DNA of 64,000 bases. Source: Demequina sp. NBRC 110055. Lineage in GTDB: Bacteria > Actinomycetota > Actinomycetes > Actinomycetales > Demequinaceae. Positions 38,762-47,128 of the stretch are shown here, piece after piece. The notes below the pieces were generated by a model. The model saw only the letters and a list, made by a program, of their open reading frames with translations, had not been told where the DNA came from and did not search any database. The stretch is taken from assembly GCF_002090135.1 (NCBI RefSeq), contig NZ_BBRL01000004.1, positions 1,116,001 through 1,180,000 of the forward strand, read 5' to 3'. Numbering within the stretch: position 1 is the first letter of the stretch; every line of letters begins with the position of its first letter. The translations under genes were made by a program, and so were the position numbers.

Positions 38762-40200
38762 CGGGTGCCTCCCTGAGGCTCGTGCGTGCGGACGTTTTGC
38801 GTGCGCGCCACGAGGTCGCGCAGCGATTCGATGCTCTCACCCGTTGCGCCGAGCGAGCGCGCCTGCACCAGCACGTTGCCCAGCGCGGTCGCCTCGACGG
38901 GGCCGGCGACTACGGGAAGGCCGGACCTGTCTGCCGTGCGCTGGCACAACAGCCGGTTCTGGGAGCCACCGCCGGTGAGGTGGATGGTGTCGACGGCCTG
39001 GCCGGACAGGCGCGAGGCCTCGGCGACCGTGTCAGCGAACGCGGCCGCGAGCGACTCGATGATGCAGCGGGCCATCTCGGCCCGCGATGACGGTGCCGGC
39101 AGCCCGCGCTCCGTGAGCCACTGCGCAATCCGCGCCGGCATGTCTCCGGGCGCAAGGAAGGAGTCGTCATTGGCGTCGAATACGGGAACGTCGTCGCCGA
39201 CCGCATCGGCCTCGGCGAGTAGGCGTTCGAGGTCCACGCTCTCTCCGCCGCGCTCCCAGGTGCGAATCGTCTCGCTCAGCAGCCACAGGCCCATGACGTT
39301 GTGGAGGAACCTTGTGCGGCCATCCACGCCGCCCTCGTTGGTGAAGTTCGCCTCGCGCGCCGCGTCGGTCAGCACCGGCGCCTCGGTCTCGACGCCCACC
39401 AGGCCCCAGGTGCCACAGGAGATGTAGGCGCCTCCCGTCTCGCGCATCGGGGTCGCGAGGACGGCCGATGCCGTGTCGTGGCTTCCCACGGCCGTCACCG
39501 GGGTGGTGGTCGCCAGCCCGGTCGCCTCGGCGACCGACGGCAGCAGAGGGCCGATGCGGTCGCCGGGGCTCACGAGGCCGGGCAGCACCGCGGCGGGCAG
39601 GCCCAACGCCTCCATGAGGGCCAGGTCCCACTCCCGGCTGGCCACGTCGAGCAGACCGGTGGTCGACGCGTTGGTGCGCTCCGCCACCTGCTGACCCGTC
39701 ATCCAGAACGCGAGGAGGTCGGGCACCAGCAGCATGCGGTCGGCAAGCCCCAGCACCGCGGGGTCCTCCGCGGCCAGTTGGTACGCCGTGTTGAAGGGTA
39801 GATATTGCAGGCCGTTACGCGCGTACAGCCCCGGGAATCCCACCTTGGCGTGCACCGCGGCGACTCCCGCCTCACAGCGGGCATCGCGGTAGTGGAACGG
39901 CTCGCCGAGGGTGCGGTCGCCGCGCAGCAGCGCATAGTCCACGGCCCAGGAGTCGATGCCGACCGAGGCGATGCCGCTCTCCCAGGCATGCGCATCGCGC
40001 AGGCCGCTGAGCGCTGCGCGGTACAGCGCCTGGGCGTCCCAGTGCAGCCCGTCGGGAAGGGCCACGGGGCCGTTGGGGAACCGCGCCAGCTGACGCAGGC
40101 GCAACTCCCCGGGGCCCACGTGTCCCACCATCACCCGGCCGCTCGTGGCGCCCAGGTCGACGGCGGCGACGGCCACCGGGTTCGCGGGGGAGGGGCTCAT
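38758..40200 (-). CDS. rhaB: Rhamnulokinase
   Basis: 480 aa FGGY-family carbohydrate kinase. N-terminal phosphate loop [42 protein letters not shown] and the RhaB-typical [32 protein letters not shown], and ATP-site [14 protein letters not shown]. Phosphorylates L-rhamnulose to rhamnulose-1-phosphate in the cytoplasm. Overlaps both neighbours by ATGA junctions (rhaEW upstream, lldD downstream), so the three are translationally coupled. Its start is given by the overlap with the rhaEW stop. Confidence 0.95.
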   Translation of the reverse strand: MSPSPANPVAVAAVDLGATSGRVMVGHVGPGELRLRQLARFPNGPVALPDGLHWDAQALYRAALSGLRDAHAWESGIASVGIDSWAVDYALLRGDRTLGEPFHYRDARCEAGVAAVHAKVGFPGLYARNGLQYLPFNTAYQLAAEDPAVLGLADRMLLVPDLLAFWMTGQQVAERTNASTTGLLDVASREWDLALMEALGLPAAVLPGLVSPGDRIGPLLPSVAEATGLATTTPVTAVGSHDTASAVLATPMRETGGAYISCGTWGLVGVETEAPVLTDAAREANFTNEGGVDGRTRFLHNVMGLWLLSETIRTWERGGESVDLERLLAEADAVGDDVPVFDANDDSFLAPGDMPARIAQWLTERGLPAPSSRAEMARCIIESLAAAFADTVAEASRLSGQAVDTIHLTGGGSQNRLLCQRTADRSGLPVVAGPVEATALGNVLVQARSLGATGESIESLRDLVARTQNVRTHEPQGGTR

Positions 40201-42233
40201 CGCAGGAATGCCGCCGCCACGCCCGCGTCCACCGGCACGTGCAGGCCGGTCGTGTGGGTCATGTCGGGGCCCGTGAGGACGGCCGCGGCGTTCGCGACAT
40301 GCTCGGGGAGCACCTCGCGCTTGAGAATCGTGCGCTGCGCGTAGAACTCGCCCAGGTTCTCCTCGTCGATGCCATAAGTCTTAGCGCGGTTGGCGCCCCA
40401 GCCGCCGGCGAAGATGCCAGAGCCGCGCACGACGCCGTCGGGGTTGATGCCGTTGACCTTGATGCCGAACTGGCCCAGCTCCACGGCGAGCAGGCGCACC
40501 TGGTGAGCCTGGTCCGCCTTGGTGGCGGAGTACGCGATGTTGTTGGGGCCGGCGAACACGGAGTTCTTGGAGGCGATGTAGAGGACGTCGCCTCCCATCT
40601 CCTGGTCGATCATGACTCGGGCGGCCGCCTGAGAGACCAAGAACGAGCCCTTCGCCATGACGTCGTGCTGGAGGTCCCAGTCGCGCTCGGTGGTCTCGAG
40701 CAGCGGCTTGGACAGCGACAGGCCCGCGTTGTTGACGATGAGGTCCACGCCGCCGAACGCGAGGACGGCCTCGTTGATCGCCGCCGCCACGGCATCGGCC
40801 CTGGACACGTCGATCTGCACGCCCACGGCGACGTCGGTCGAGCCCAACTCGGCCGCGGCCTCCTGGGCCTTGGCGAGGTCCAGGTCGGCGATCACCACGC
40901 ACGCGCCCTCGGCGGCGAGGCGGGTCGCGATGGCCTTGCCGATGCCCGAGGCTGCGCCCGTCACGAACGCGACGCGGGTGGCGTGGCTCTTGGGCTTCGG
41001 CATGCGCTGGAGCTTGGCCTCCTCGAGTGCCCAGTACTCGATGCGGAACTTCTCCGCGTCCGAGATGGGCCTGTAGGTCGACAGGGCCTCGGCGCCGCGC
41101 ATCACGTTGATGGCGTTGATGTAGAACTCGCCGGCCACGCGCGCGGTCTGCTTGTTCGCGCCAAACGAGAACATGCCCACGCCGGGAACCAGCACGATGA
41201 GCGGGTCGGCACCGCGGATGGCGGGCGACTCCGAGGTCGCGTGGGCCTTGTAGTAGGCCTGGTAGTCGGCACGGTAGGCCTCGTGAAGTTCCTTGAGCCT
41301 GGCCTTGGCGTCCTCGACGGAGGAGTCGGCGGGAAGGTCGAGCACCATCGGCTTGACCTTGGTGCGCAGGAAGTGGTCGGGGCAGGAGGTGCCGAGCGAC
41401 GCGAGGCGCGGGTGCTCGGCACGGCTAAGGAAGTCCAGCACCACGTCGGCGTCGGTGAAGTGACCCACCATGGGCTTGTCCGTCGACGCGATACCGCGAA
41501 TGGTGGGGGCGAGGGCGGCGGCCTTCGCGCGACGCTCGTCGGCGGCCAGCGCCCCGTAGCCGTCCAGTGCCGGGCCGAAGGGCTCGGGCTTGCCGTTGGC
41601 CTCGATGTAGGCCGCGGCGGTGTCGATGATCTGCAGCGAGCGCGCTTCGCACTCGTCCGAGGTGTCGCCCCACGCGGTGATGCCGTGACCGCCGAGAATG
41701 CATCCGATCGCCTGCGGGTTGGCCTCCTTGATGGCGGCGATGTCGAGGCCCAGCTGGAAGCCCGGGCGGCGCCACGGCACCCACACCACCGCGTCACCGA
41801 AGATCTTGTGGGTCAGTTCCTCACCGTCCGCGGCGGTCGCGATGGCGATGCCGGCGTCGGGGTGAAGGTGATCCACGTGGTTGGCGTCGACCAGGCCGTG
41901 CATGGCGGTGTCGATCGACGGGGCCGCGCCGCCCTTGCCGTGCAGGCAGTAGTCGAACGCCGCGACCATCTCGTCCTCGCGCTCGACGCCGGGGTAGACG
42001 TCCACGAGCGCGCGCATGCGGTCCAGGCGCAGCACGGCAAGGCCGGACTCCTTGAGCGTGCCCAGGTCGCCGCCCGAGCCCTTGACCCACAGCAGCTCGG
42101 TGGACTCGCCCGTCACGGGGTCGGTCTCGGAGCCCTTCGCGGACGTGTTGCCGCCGGCGTAGTTGGTGTTCTTGGGGTCGGCCCCCAGGCGGTTGGAGCG
42201 GGTGATGAGGTCATGGGCGACGGGGTTCGTCAT
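40197..42233 (-). CDS. rhaEW: Bifunctional rhamnulose-1-phosphate aldolase / lactaldehyde dehydrogenase
   Basis: 678 aa. Residues 1 to about 410 are a class II aldolase (adducin-like) domain: NYAGGNTSAKGS, the metal-site pair HVDHLHPD, and GGHGITAWG. Residues about 420-678 are an SDR domain: VAFVTGAASGIGKAIA, NNAGLS, then YSATKADQAH. This is the RhaEW (YuxG-type) arrangement: the aldolase cleaves rhamnulose-1-phosphate to DHAP and L-lactaldehyde, and the SDR part oxidises lactaldehyde to lactate. AAGGA precedes the ATG. The esterase gene ends 18 bases upstream; rhaB overlaps downstream. Confidence 0.94.
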   Translation of the reverse strand: MTNPVAHDLITRSNRLGADPKNTNYAGGNTSAKGSETDPVTGESTELLWVKGSGGDLGTLKESGLAVLRLDRMRALVDVYPGVEREDEMVAAFDYCLHGKGGAAPSIDTAMHGLVDANHVDHLHPDAGIAIATAADGEELTHKIFGDAVVWVPWRRPGFQLGLDIAAIKEANPQAIGCILGGHGITAWGDTSDECEARSLQIIDTAAAYIEANGKPEPFGPALDGYGALAADERRAKAAALAPTIRGIASTDKPMVGHFTDADVVLDFLSRAEHPRLASLGTSCPDHFLRTKVKPMVLDLPADSSVEDAKARLKELHEAYRADYQAYYKAHATSESPAIRGADPLIVLVPGVGMFSFGANKQTARVAGEFYINAINVMRGAEALSTYRPISDAEKFRIEYWALEEAKLQRMPKPKSHATRVAFVTGAASGIGKAIATRLAAEGACVVIADLDLAKAQEAAAELGSTDVAVGVQIDVSRADAVAAAINEAVLAFGGVDLIVNNAGLSLSKPLLETTERDWDLQHDVMAKGSFLVSQAAARVMIDQEMGGDVLYIASKNSVFAGPNNIAYSATKADQAHQVRLLAVELGQFGIKVNGINPDGVVRGSGIFAGGWGANRAKTYGIDEENLGEFYAQRTILKREVLPEHVANAAAVLTGPDMTHTTGLHVPVDAGVAAAFLR

Positions 42234-42251
42234 GATCGTCCTTCGAGGTAG

Positions 42252-43094
42252 TCAGGGGGTCTCGCCTGCGAGCCAGGCGAGGACGGTGGTGAGGGTGCGC
42301 TCCGCATAGGGGAGCTCGGGGTGGTTGAGGTGGCCGTGCGTGGTGCCTGGCTCGACGGCGTAGGTGACGTCCACGCCAGCCGCCTCGAGTTCGGCGGCGA
42401 AGGTTTCGCCCATCGCGCGCAGGTCGTCGGCGTCGCCGTCGATGATGAGCGTGCGGGGCATTCCGGTGAGGTCGTGCCCGCCGGGGAAGGCGTACGGGTC
42501 GGCGAGGATCGCGGCGTCGCCCACGTAGTGCAGGTTCATCGCTGCGACCTTGGAGGGGCGGAACCGCCTGCCTTCGGGGGCCTTGACGACGGCCGATGCC
42601 GCTTGCGGGCTCGCGCTCGGCAGGCTTGCGTGGGTGACGGGATAGGCGAGGTAGAGGTCGGCGGGGGTCGGCGCGTGACCGCCGGCACCGGCCGCGCTCT
42701 CGCGTGCCAGCCGCAGCGCGACGCCCGCGGCGACGTTGCCGCCCGCGCTCGCGCCGCCCAGCATCAGGTGTGCCGGATCCACGCCGAACTCCTCGGCGTG
42801 CGCCGCCATCCACGCGACGGCGGCGAGGACGTCCTCGTGCGCGGCGGGGAAGCGGTTCTCACCGGCGGCCGTGACCAGCCGGTAGTCGACCGACAGCACC
42901 ACGTGACCGGCGCCCGCAAACCGGCGCGCCACGGCATCGGCCTCCGGCATGTCCAGGTCGCCGTGGACAAAGCCGCCCCCGTGACACCAGACGATGCCGC
43001 GAGAGCCGGCGGCCGCGTCGGCCGGCCGATAGAGACGGGCGGGAACGGCACCGTCGATGAAGACGTCTTCGACCGTGAGGGTGGCCGCGGTCAC
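42252..43094 (-). CDS. Alpha/beta-hydrolase (HSL-type carboxylesterase) in the rhamnose operon
   Basis: 280 aa, no signal peptide. Hormone-sensitive-lipase family motifs: HGGG oxyanion hole (about residues 39-42), nucleophile Ser in GGASAGGN, acid in DGDADDL, and catalytic His in THGHL. Hydrolyses a short-chain ester. It lies between rhaM (ATGA overlap) and rhaEW (18-base gap), so it is co-expressed with rhamnose catabolism. Acetylated rhamnose residues or acetylated rhamnogalacturonan fragments are an attractive substrate, but this is inference from location only. Confidence 0.9.
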   Translation of the reverse strand: MTAATLTVEDVFIDGAVPARLYRPADAAAGSRGIVWCHGGGFVHGDLDMPEADAVARRFAGAGHVVLSVDYRLVTAAGENRFPAAHEDVLAAVAWMAAHAEEFGVDPAHLMLGGASAGGNVAAGVALRLARESAAGAGGHAPTPADLYLAYPVTHASLPSASPQAASAVVKAPEGRRFRPSKVAAMNLHYVGDAAILADPYAFPGGHDLTGMPRTLIIDGDADDLRAMGETFAAELEAAGVDVTYAVEPGTTHGHLNHPELPYAERTLTTVLAWLAGETP

Positions 43095-43438
43095 GACAGG
43101 CCCGCCGCGCTCAGTTGGGTTTCGAGGTGGAAGACCTCGGGTAGCTGCGGCGCTCCCTGGTCCGGGCGATCACCATCGAGTGAGACGAAGAACGGCGCCA
43201 TCGTCTCCTCCCAGCGTGCGGTACGCGGGTCCGAGGCGAGGGCCGCCGCGGAGGCGGCATCGTCATCGGTCTTGTACACGCCCACCAGCAGGCCGGTGGG
43301 GGACAGGAACAGCGAGTAGTCCCGGCGCCCCGCGTCGCGAATGGCCTCCAGCATCTCGGGCCAGACGGCCCGGTGGGCCTCGACGTACTCGTCGAGCCGC
43401 GCCGGGTCCACCTGGAGGGTGAAGCAGATGCGGGGCAC
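43091..43438 (-). CDS. rhaM: L-rhamnose mutarotase
   Basis: 115 aa, same size as RhaM. Dimeric alpha/beta-barrel protein with FTLQVDPARLDEYVEAH, VWPEMLEAI (His/Trp-Pro-Glu region), DYSLFL and a C-terminal EVFHLE. Interconverts alpha and beta anomers of L-rhamnose so that the isomerase is supplied with its preferred form. Three bases separate it from rhaI; its stop overlaps the esterase start. Confidence 0.94.
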   Translation of the reverse strand: MPRICFTLQVDPARLDEYVEAHRAVWPEMLEAIRDAGRRDYSLFLSPTGLLVGVYKTDDDAASAAALASDPRTARWEETMAPFFVSLDGDRPDQGAPQLPEVFHLETQLSAAGLS

Positions 43439-43441
43439 GGC

Positions 43442-44608
43442 TTAGGCGCCCCAGCCGGCCTGCGTGCCGCCCACGCGCTCCTCGGCGGCGCGGGCGAGGT
43501 AGCCCGAATCGGCGAAGGCTTGCATGGGGTCGGCGGGCAGGCCCCGGGACTCGCGCCACGCGGCGAGGTCCGGGCGGACGTCGGTGTAGAAGGCGTCCAT
43601 GAGGATGCCGTTGGCCTTCAGGACGTCGCCCTCGATTTGTGCCGCGGTCAGAGCCTCACGGTCCACCAGCAACGCGCGCGCCGTCATCTCCTGGACGTTC
43701 AGCACGGAGCGGATCTGGCCGGGGATCTTGTCCTCGATGTTGTGGCACTGGTCGAGCATGAATGCGGTGTCGCCGTCCTTGCCGTAGCCGCCGCCGCGGA
43801 TGACCTCGACGATGATGCGGAACAGTTGGAACGGGTCGGCGGCGCCTACGATGAGGTCGTCGTCGGCGTAGTTGCGGCTGTTGAAGTCGAATGAGCCGAG
43901 CTTGCCGAGGCGCAGCAGCTGCATGACGATGAACTCGATGTTGGTGCTGGGGGCGTGGTGGCCCGTGTCGAGGCACACCGTGGCGCGTTCGCCGAGCGCC
44001 GCCACCTGAGCGTAGCTCGTACCCCAGTCCGGCACGTCCATGTGATAGAACGCCGGCTCGAAGATCTTGTACTCGAGGACCAGGCGCTGGTGCTCGCCGA
44101 TGCGAGCGTAGATCTCCTGGAGGGCCTCGTGCATGCGGTCCTGCCGGCCGCGCATGTCGTCCTGGCCGGCGTAGTTGGTGCCGTCCGCGAGCCAGATCTT
44201 GAGGTCGCGCGAGCCCGTCTCATCCATGATGTCGATGCACTCGAGGTGGTGATCGATGGCCTTGCGGCGGATGCGGTCGTCGCGGTGCGCGAGGGAACCC
44301 AGCTTGTAGTCGGCGTCCTGGAACGTGTTCGAGTTGATGGTGCCGAGCGCGACGCCCTCGTTCTTCGCATGGGCCGCGAGTGCGCTGTAGTCGTCGACCT
44401 TGTCCCACGGGATGTGCAGGGCGACGGTCGGGGCGAGCCCCGTGTGCCGGTGGACCTGCGCGGCGTCCGCGATCTTCTCGAAGGGGTCGCGCGGTGTGCC
44501 GGGCGTGGTGAACACCCGGAACCGTGTGCCGGAGTTGCCGAACGCCCACGAGGGCAGCTCGATGGCCTGTTCCTCGAGACGCGGGGCGATGCTCGCGAAG
44601 TTCGTCAT
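43442..44608 (-). CDS. rhaI: L-rhamnose isomerase, Gram-positive RhaI type
   Basis: 388 aa xylose-isomerase-like TIM barrel, belonging to the RhaI group used by actinobacteria rather than E. coli RhaA. Motifs: GNSGTRFRVF, ALHIPWDK, IWLADGTNYAGQDD, LEYKIFEPAFYHMDVPDWG, LDTGHHAPSTNIE (metal ligands) and SFDFNSRNYADDD. Converts L-rhamnose to L-rhamnulose. The frame is open further upstream, but ATG 44608 is right: family homology begins there, and the promoter and operator lie at 44664-44713, inside the longer frame. First gene of the operon rhaI-rhaM-esterase-rhaEW-rhaB-lldD. Confidence 0.94.
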   Translation of the reverse strand: MTNFASIAPRLEEQAIELPSWAFGNSGTRFRVFTTPGTPRDPFEKIADAAQVHRHTGLAPTVALHIPWDKVDDYSALAAHAKNEGVALGTINSNTFQDADYKLGSLAHRDDRIRRKAIDHHLECIDIMDETGSRDLKIWLADGTNYAGQDDMRGRQDRMHEALQEIYARIGEHQRLVLEYKIFEPAFYHMDVPDWGTSYAQVAALGERATVCLDTGHHAPSTNIEFIVMQLLRLGKLGSFDFNSRNYADDDLIVGAADPFQLFRIIVEVIRGGGYGKDGDTAFMLDQCHNIEDKIPGQIRSVLNVQEMTARALLVDREALTAAQIEGDVLKANGILMDAFYTDVRPDLAAWRESRGLPADPMQAFADSGYLARAAEERVGGTQAGWGA

Positions 44609-44663
44609 GACGTCGTTGTCCTGTCCTGCCGGGGCGAGTGGCGTGGGTGCCTTGTCGCCGTTG

Positions 44664-44675
44664 TGAATCGTTTCA
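44664..44675. promoter_or_regulatory. Candidate operator of the rhamnose operon
   Basis: TGAATCGTTTCA; reverse complement TGAAACGATTCA. It lies at about +3 to +14 relative to the start predicted from the promoter at 44685-44713, the classical position for a LacI roadblock. Confidence 0.6.
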
Positions 44676-44684
44676 ACTCTGCCG

Positions 44685-44713
44685 ACAGTACGGCCCCGAG
44701 CGACCCCTGTCAA
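44685..44713 (-). promoter_or_regulatory. Promoter of the rhamnose operon
   Basis: On the minus strand: TTGACA (44713-44708), 17-base spacer, TACTGT (44690-44685). Start of transcription would be near 44678. This is the cleanest sigma-70-type promoter in the window. Confidence 0.7.
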
Positions 44714-44765
44714 CACGGGAGTGCTCGCCGTGCCGCACTGCACGTGCTGTTATCGTGTCACAGAC

Positions 44766-44779
44766 GGATAGCGCTTTCC
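44766..44779. promoter_or_regulatory. Second-type LacI palindrome in the rhamnose control region
   Basis: GGATAGCGCTTTCC, symmetric around GCGC with one mismatched pair, related to the uronate-region site TGAAAGCGCATTCA. May bind a global or cross-talking LacI-type regulator. Confidence 0.4.
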
Positions 44780-44869
44780 AGCCACTCGGGCAGATGCGCG
44801 TGTCGGATGCGGCGACGGGGCCGCCGTGTGGCTCTCGCCCGCGAGCGTCCCTGCTGGTGCGCGAGCCTG

Positions 44870-44881
44870 TGTAACGATTCA
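44870..44881. promoter_or_regulatory. Candidate autoregulatory operator of the rhamnose LacI gene
   Basis: TGTAACGATTCA differs by one base from the reverse complement of the rhaI site (TGAAACGATTCA) and lies 29 bases before the regulator's ATG. Confidence 0.55.
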
Positions 44882-44910
44882 TGGGATAGGTAGACGAGAG
44901 GGCGTAAGCG

Positions 44911-45939
44911 ATGGCAGTCAGTGTGCGGGAGGTCGCGCAGCGGGCGGGGGTGTCTGTCGGCACCGTGTCGAACGTGCTGAACCGCCCCGACCAGGTCAAG
45001 GCCACGACCGTCGAGAGGGTGCGCGAGGCGATCGCGGAGCTCGGCTACGTCCCCAACGCCGCCGCGCGCCAGCTGCGCGCCGGGCAGTCGACCACGCTCG
45101 CCCTCGTGGTGCTCGACGTGTCGAACCCCTTCTTCACCGACGTCGCGCGCGGCGCCGAGGCCCGCGCCGAGGAAGCGGGCCTCACCGTCACCCTGGCCAA
45201 CTCCGACGAGTCAGGCGCGCGCGAGCGCAAGCACCTTGAGCAGTTCGAGACCCAACGCGTCGCGGGCGTGCTGCTGGTGCCCACCGCGGATGCGGGGGAC
45301 TCCGTGGCGCGTCTGCGCGAGCACGGCATCCCCGTGGTGCTGGTGGACCGTTCGACGGCCGATGCCTCGGTCGCCTCGGTCGCCGTCGACGACGTCGCTG
45401 GGGGTCGGATAGCGGCGGAGCACCTGCTGGAGGGCGGCCGTCGCCGGCTCGCCTTCGTGGGTGGCCCTCACTCGATCCACCAGGTGGCCGACCGCTATGC
45501 CGGCGCCGACCTCGCGATCGCCAAGGTGGACGGCTCCTCGATGGTGCGTCTCGACACCGAGGCGCTCACGCTCGAGGAAGGCATGCGCGTGGGCGCGCAG
45601 GTGCGCGACATGGTGCGCGCCGGTGAGGTCGATGCGGTCTTCGCGGCCAACGACCTGCTCGCGATCGGCGTCCAGCAGGCGCTGCTGTCGGGGCCCGACC
45701 CGGTGTCGATCCCGGGCGACGTCGCGCTCGTGGGCTACGACGACATCTCGTTTGCCGCCGCCGCCGTGGTCCCGATCACCTCGGTGCGCCAGCCGCGCCG
45801 CGCCATCGGCACGACCGCCGTCGAGTTGCTGCTCGCCGAGCGCGAGGCCGCCGAGGGCGCCACCCGTGACCACGTGGTGTTCCAGCCCGAGCTCGTGGTC
45901 CGCGCCTCCACCCAGACCCCCTCATCCCAGACAGTTTGA
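44911..45939 (+). CDS. LacI-family repressor of rhamnose catabolism
   Basis: 342 aa. Helix-turn-helix VREVAQRAGVSVGTVSNVLNRP at the N-terminus, hinge helix with AARQLRAG, then the effector domain (SNPFFTDVARGAEARA, FAANDLLAIGVQQA, LVGYDDISFA). Divergent from the rhaI operon and a paralog of the regulator at 3571, with the same recognition-helix residues, so overlapping operator specificity is expected. Likely inducer is L-rhamnose or rhamnulose, inferred from the target genes. Starts at ATG 44911; an operator-like site 29 bases upstream suggests autoregulation. Confidence 0.93.
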   Translation: MAVSVREVAQRAGVSVGTVSNVLNRPDQVKATTVERVREAIAELGYVPNAAARQLRAGQSTTLALVVLDVSNPFFTDVARGAEARAEEAGLTVTLANSDESGARERKHLEQFETQRVAGVLLVPTADAGDSVARLREHGIPVVLVDRSTADASVASVAVDDVAGGRIAAEHLLEGGRRRLAFVGGPHSIHQVADRYAGADLAIAKVDGSSMVRLDTEALTLEEGMRVGAQVRDMVRAGEVDAVFAANDLLAIGVQQALLSGPDPVSIPGDVALVGYDDISFAAAAVVPITSVRQPRRAIGTTAVELLLAEREAAEGATRDHVVFQPELVVRASTQTPSSQTV

Positions 45940-46006
45940 ACCGGATCGCGGCTCGACACGCCGTCGCCACCGCCGCAAACGGGGCGACGCACCGGGTGCC
46001 GGAGCA

Positions 46007-46018
46007 GGAAACGGTTCA
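46007..46018. promoter_or_regulatory. Weak operator-like site before the 46029 lipoprotein gene
   Basis: GGAAACGGTTCA, reverse complement TGAACCGTTTCC, matching the importer-type motif in its core, 11 bases before the ATG. Could extend the regulon to the small lipoprotein or be chance. Confidence 0.3.
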
Positions 46019-46028
46019 CACTGTGGGG

Positions 46029-46361
46029 ATGAAGCGCTTGATCGCCGTCGCCGGCGTCGCCCTGGTCCTCGCCGGGTGCGGCTCGAGCCTGCCCGAGCGT
46101 GAGCCGGAGGCCGTCGGGAAGGCCGATGCCGTGGTCACCGAGGGGGACACCACGAGCGTGTCGTTCGGGACGGCGCCCGGCTACGAGTATTTCGAGGGCA
46201 CCACCTTCGTGCTAGGCCCCGAGGTGGCGGTCGGCGGTGCCGTCGACAGCGCCGCGGACATCCTTGCCGGCGACGCGATCAACGTGTGGACGGGCGCGTG
46301 CGCCGAGTCCTTCCCCGTCCAATGCCAGGTCGAGGCCGTCGAGGTGCGCCGAGGTGCTTGA
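46029..46361 (+). CDS. Small hypothetical lipoprotein
   Basis: 110 aa. Signal peptide with lipobox VLAGC at about residues 13-17, then a charged linker and a small beta-rich domain with two cysteines (GACAESFPVQCQVE). Family not recognised. It lies between the LacI gene and a metallo-hydrolase gene that starts eight bases after its stop. ATG 46029 is chosen because the signal peptide begins there; the stretch before it is non-coding in style. Confidence 0.75.
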   Translation: MKRLIAVAGVALVLAGCGSSLPEREPEAVGKADAVVTEGDTTSVSFGTAPGYEYFEGTTFVLGPEVAVGGAVDSAADILAGDAINVWTGACAESFPVQCQVEAVEVRRGA

Positions 46362-46369
46362 CTAGCGCC

Positions 46370-47128
46370 ATGACGGCGCAGGCGCAGCTCACCCTCATCG
46401 GCGGCCCCACCGTGCTCATCGAGTACGCCGGGCTGCGCTTCCTCACCGACCCCACGTTCGACGATCCAGGCCCGGTCGGCAACCTCACCAAGCTCGCGGG
46501 GCCTGCTGTGACGCGCGAAGAGGTGGGCCACATCGACGTGGTGCTGCTCAGCCACGACGAGCACGAGGACAACCTCGACGTCTCTGGACGCGCCATGCTC
46601 GACGGCGTCCGCCACATCCTCACCACGCCCGAGGGAGGCGAGCGTCTCGCCGCGGCCCAGGGCATGCGGCGCTGGGATCAGGCGATCATCCCCGGCGGCA
46701 CGTCGACGGTCACGATCACCTCGGTCCCCGCGCGCCACGGCCCGTCCGTGGTGAAGCACCTCGCCGGCCAGGTGACGGGATTCGTGCTCGAGGCGGAGGG
46801 CTGGCCCACGCTCTATGTCTCGGGCGACAACTCCTCGGTGCGCAAGGCGGGCAGGGTCGCCGACCGCTTCCCGGAGGTCGACGTCGCGATCGTCTTCGCC
46901 GGAGCCGCGCGCTCCCCTCGTCTGAACGACATGATGTTGACGGCCGATGCCGAACGCACCCTCGAGATCGCCTCGCGCTGGCCCGACGCGACGGTGATCC
47001 CGGCTCACATCGACGACTGGGCGCACTTCACGCAGCCGCGCGAGGCCTTCGTCGCGGCGGTGGCCGCTGCCGGTGCGAGCGACCGCGTCACGCTCCTCGA
47101 GCGAGGGGAGAGCCGGCTCGTCCCCTAG
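46370..47128 (+). CDS. MBL-fold metallo-hydrolase
   Basis: 252 aa, cytoplasmic. Metallo-beta-lactamase fold: GGPTVLIEYAGLRFLTDPTFD, then the metal motif SHDEHEDNLD, later SGDNS and AHIDDWAHF. The metal motif follows the less common SHDxHxDNLD pattern rather than HxHxDH, with Glu where related proteins that I recall have a second His. This resembles the UlaG/RomA-like broad group, substrate unknown. The last four bases overlap the convergent serine hydrolase gene. Confidence 0.85.
   Translation: MTAQAQLTLIGGPTVLIEYAGLRFLTDPTFDDPGPVGNLTKLAGPAVTREEVGHIDVVLLSHDEHEDNLDVSGRAMLDGVRHILTTPEGGERLAAAQGMRRWDQAIIPGGTSTVTITSVPARHGPSVVKHLAGQVTGFVLEAEGWPTLYVSGDNSSVRKAGRVADRFPEVDVAIVFAGAARSPRLNDMMLTADAERTLEIASRWPDATVIPAHIDDWAHFTQPREAFVAAVAAAGASDRVTLLERGESRLVP

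Larger units (their letters stand above)
44609..44910. promoter_or_regulatory. Divergent control region of the rhamnose locus
   Basis: About 300 bases between rhaI and its LacI regulator. It contains a consensus-like minus-strand promoter (44685-44713), two matching operator-like sites (44664 and 44870) and a second, different LacI-type palindrome (44766). No gene is evident in it. Confidence 0.7.

Noticed and set aside
44609..44743. N-terminal extension of RhaI
   Set aside because: The extension contains the promoter and operator, and family similarity begins at the ATG at 44608.
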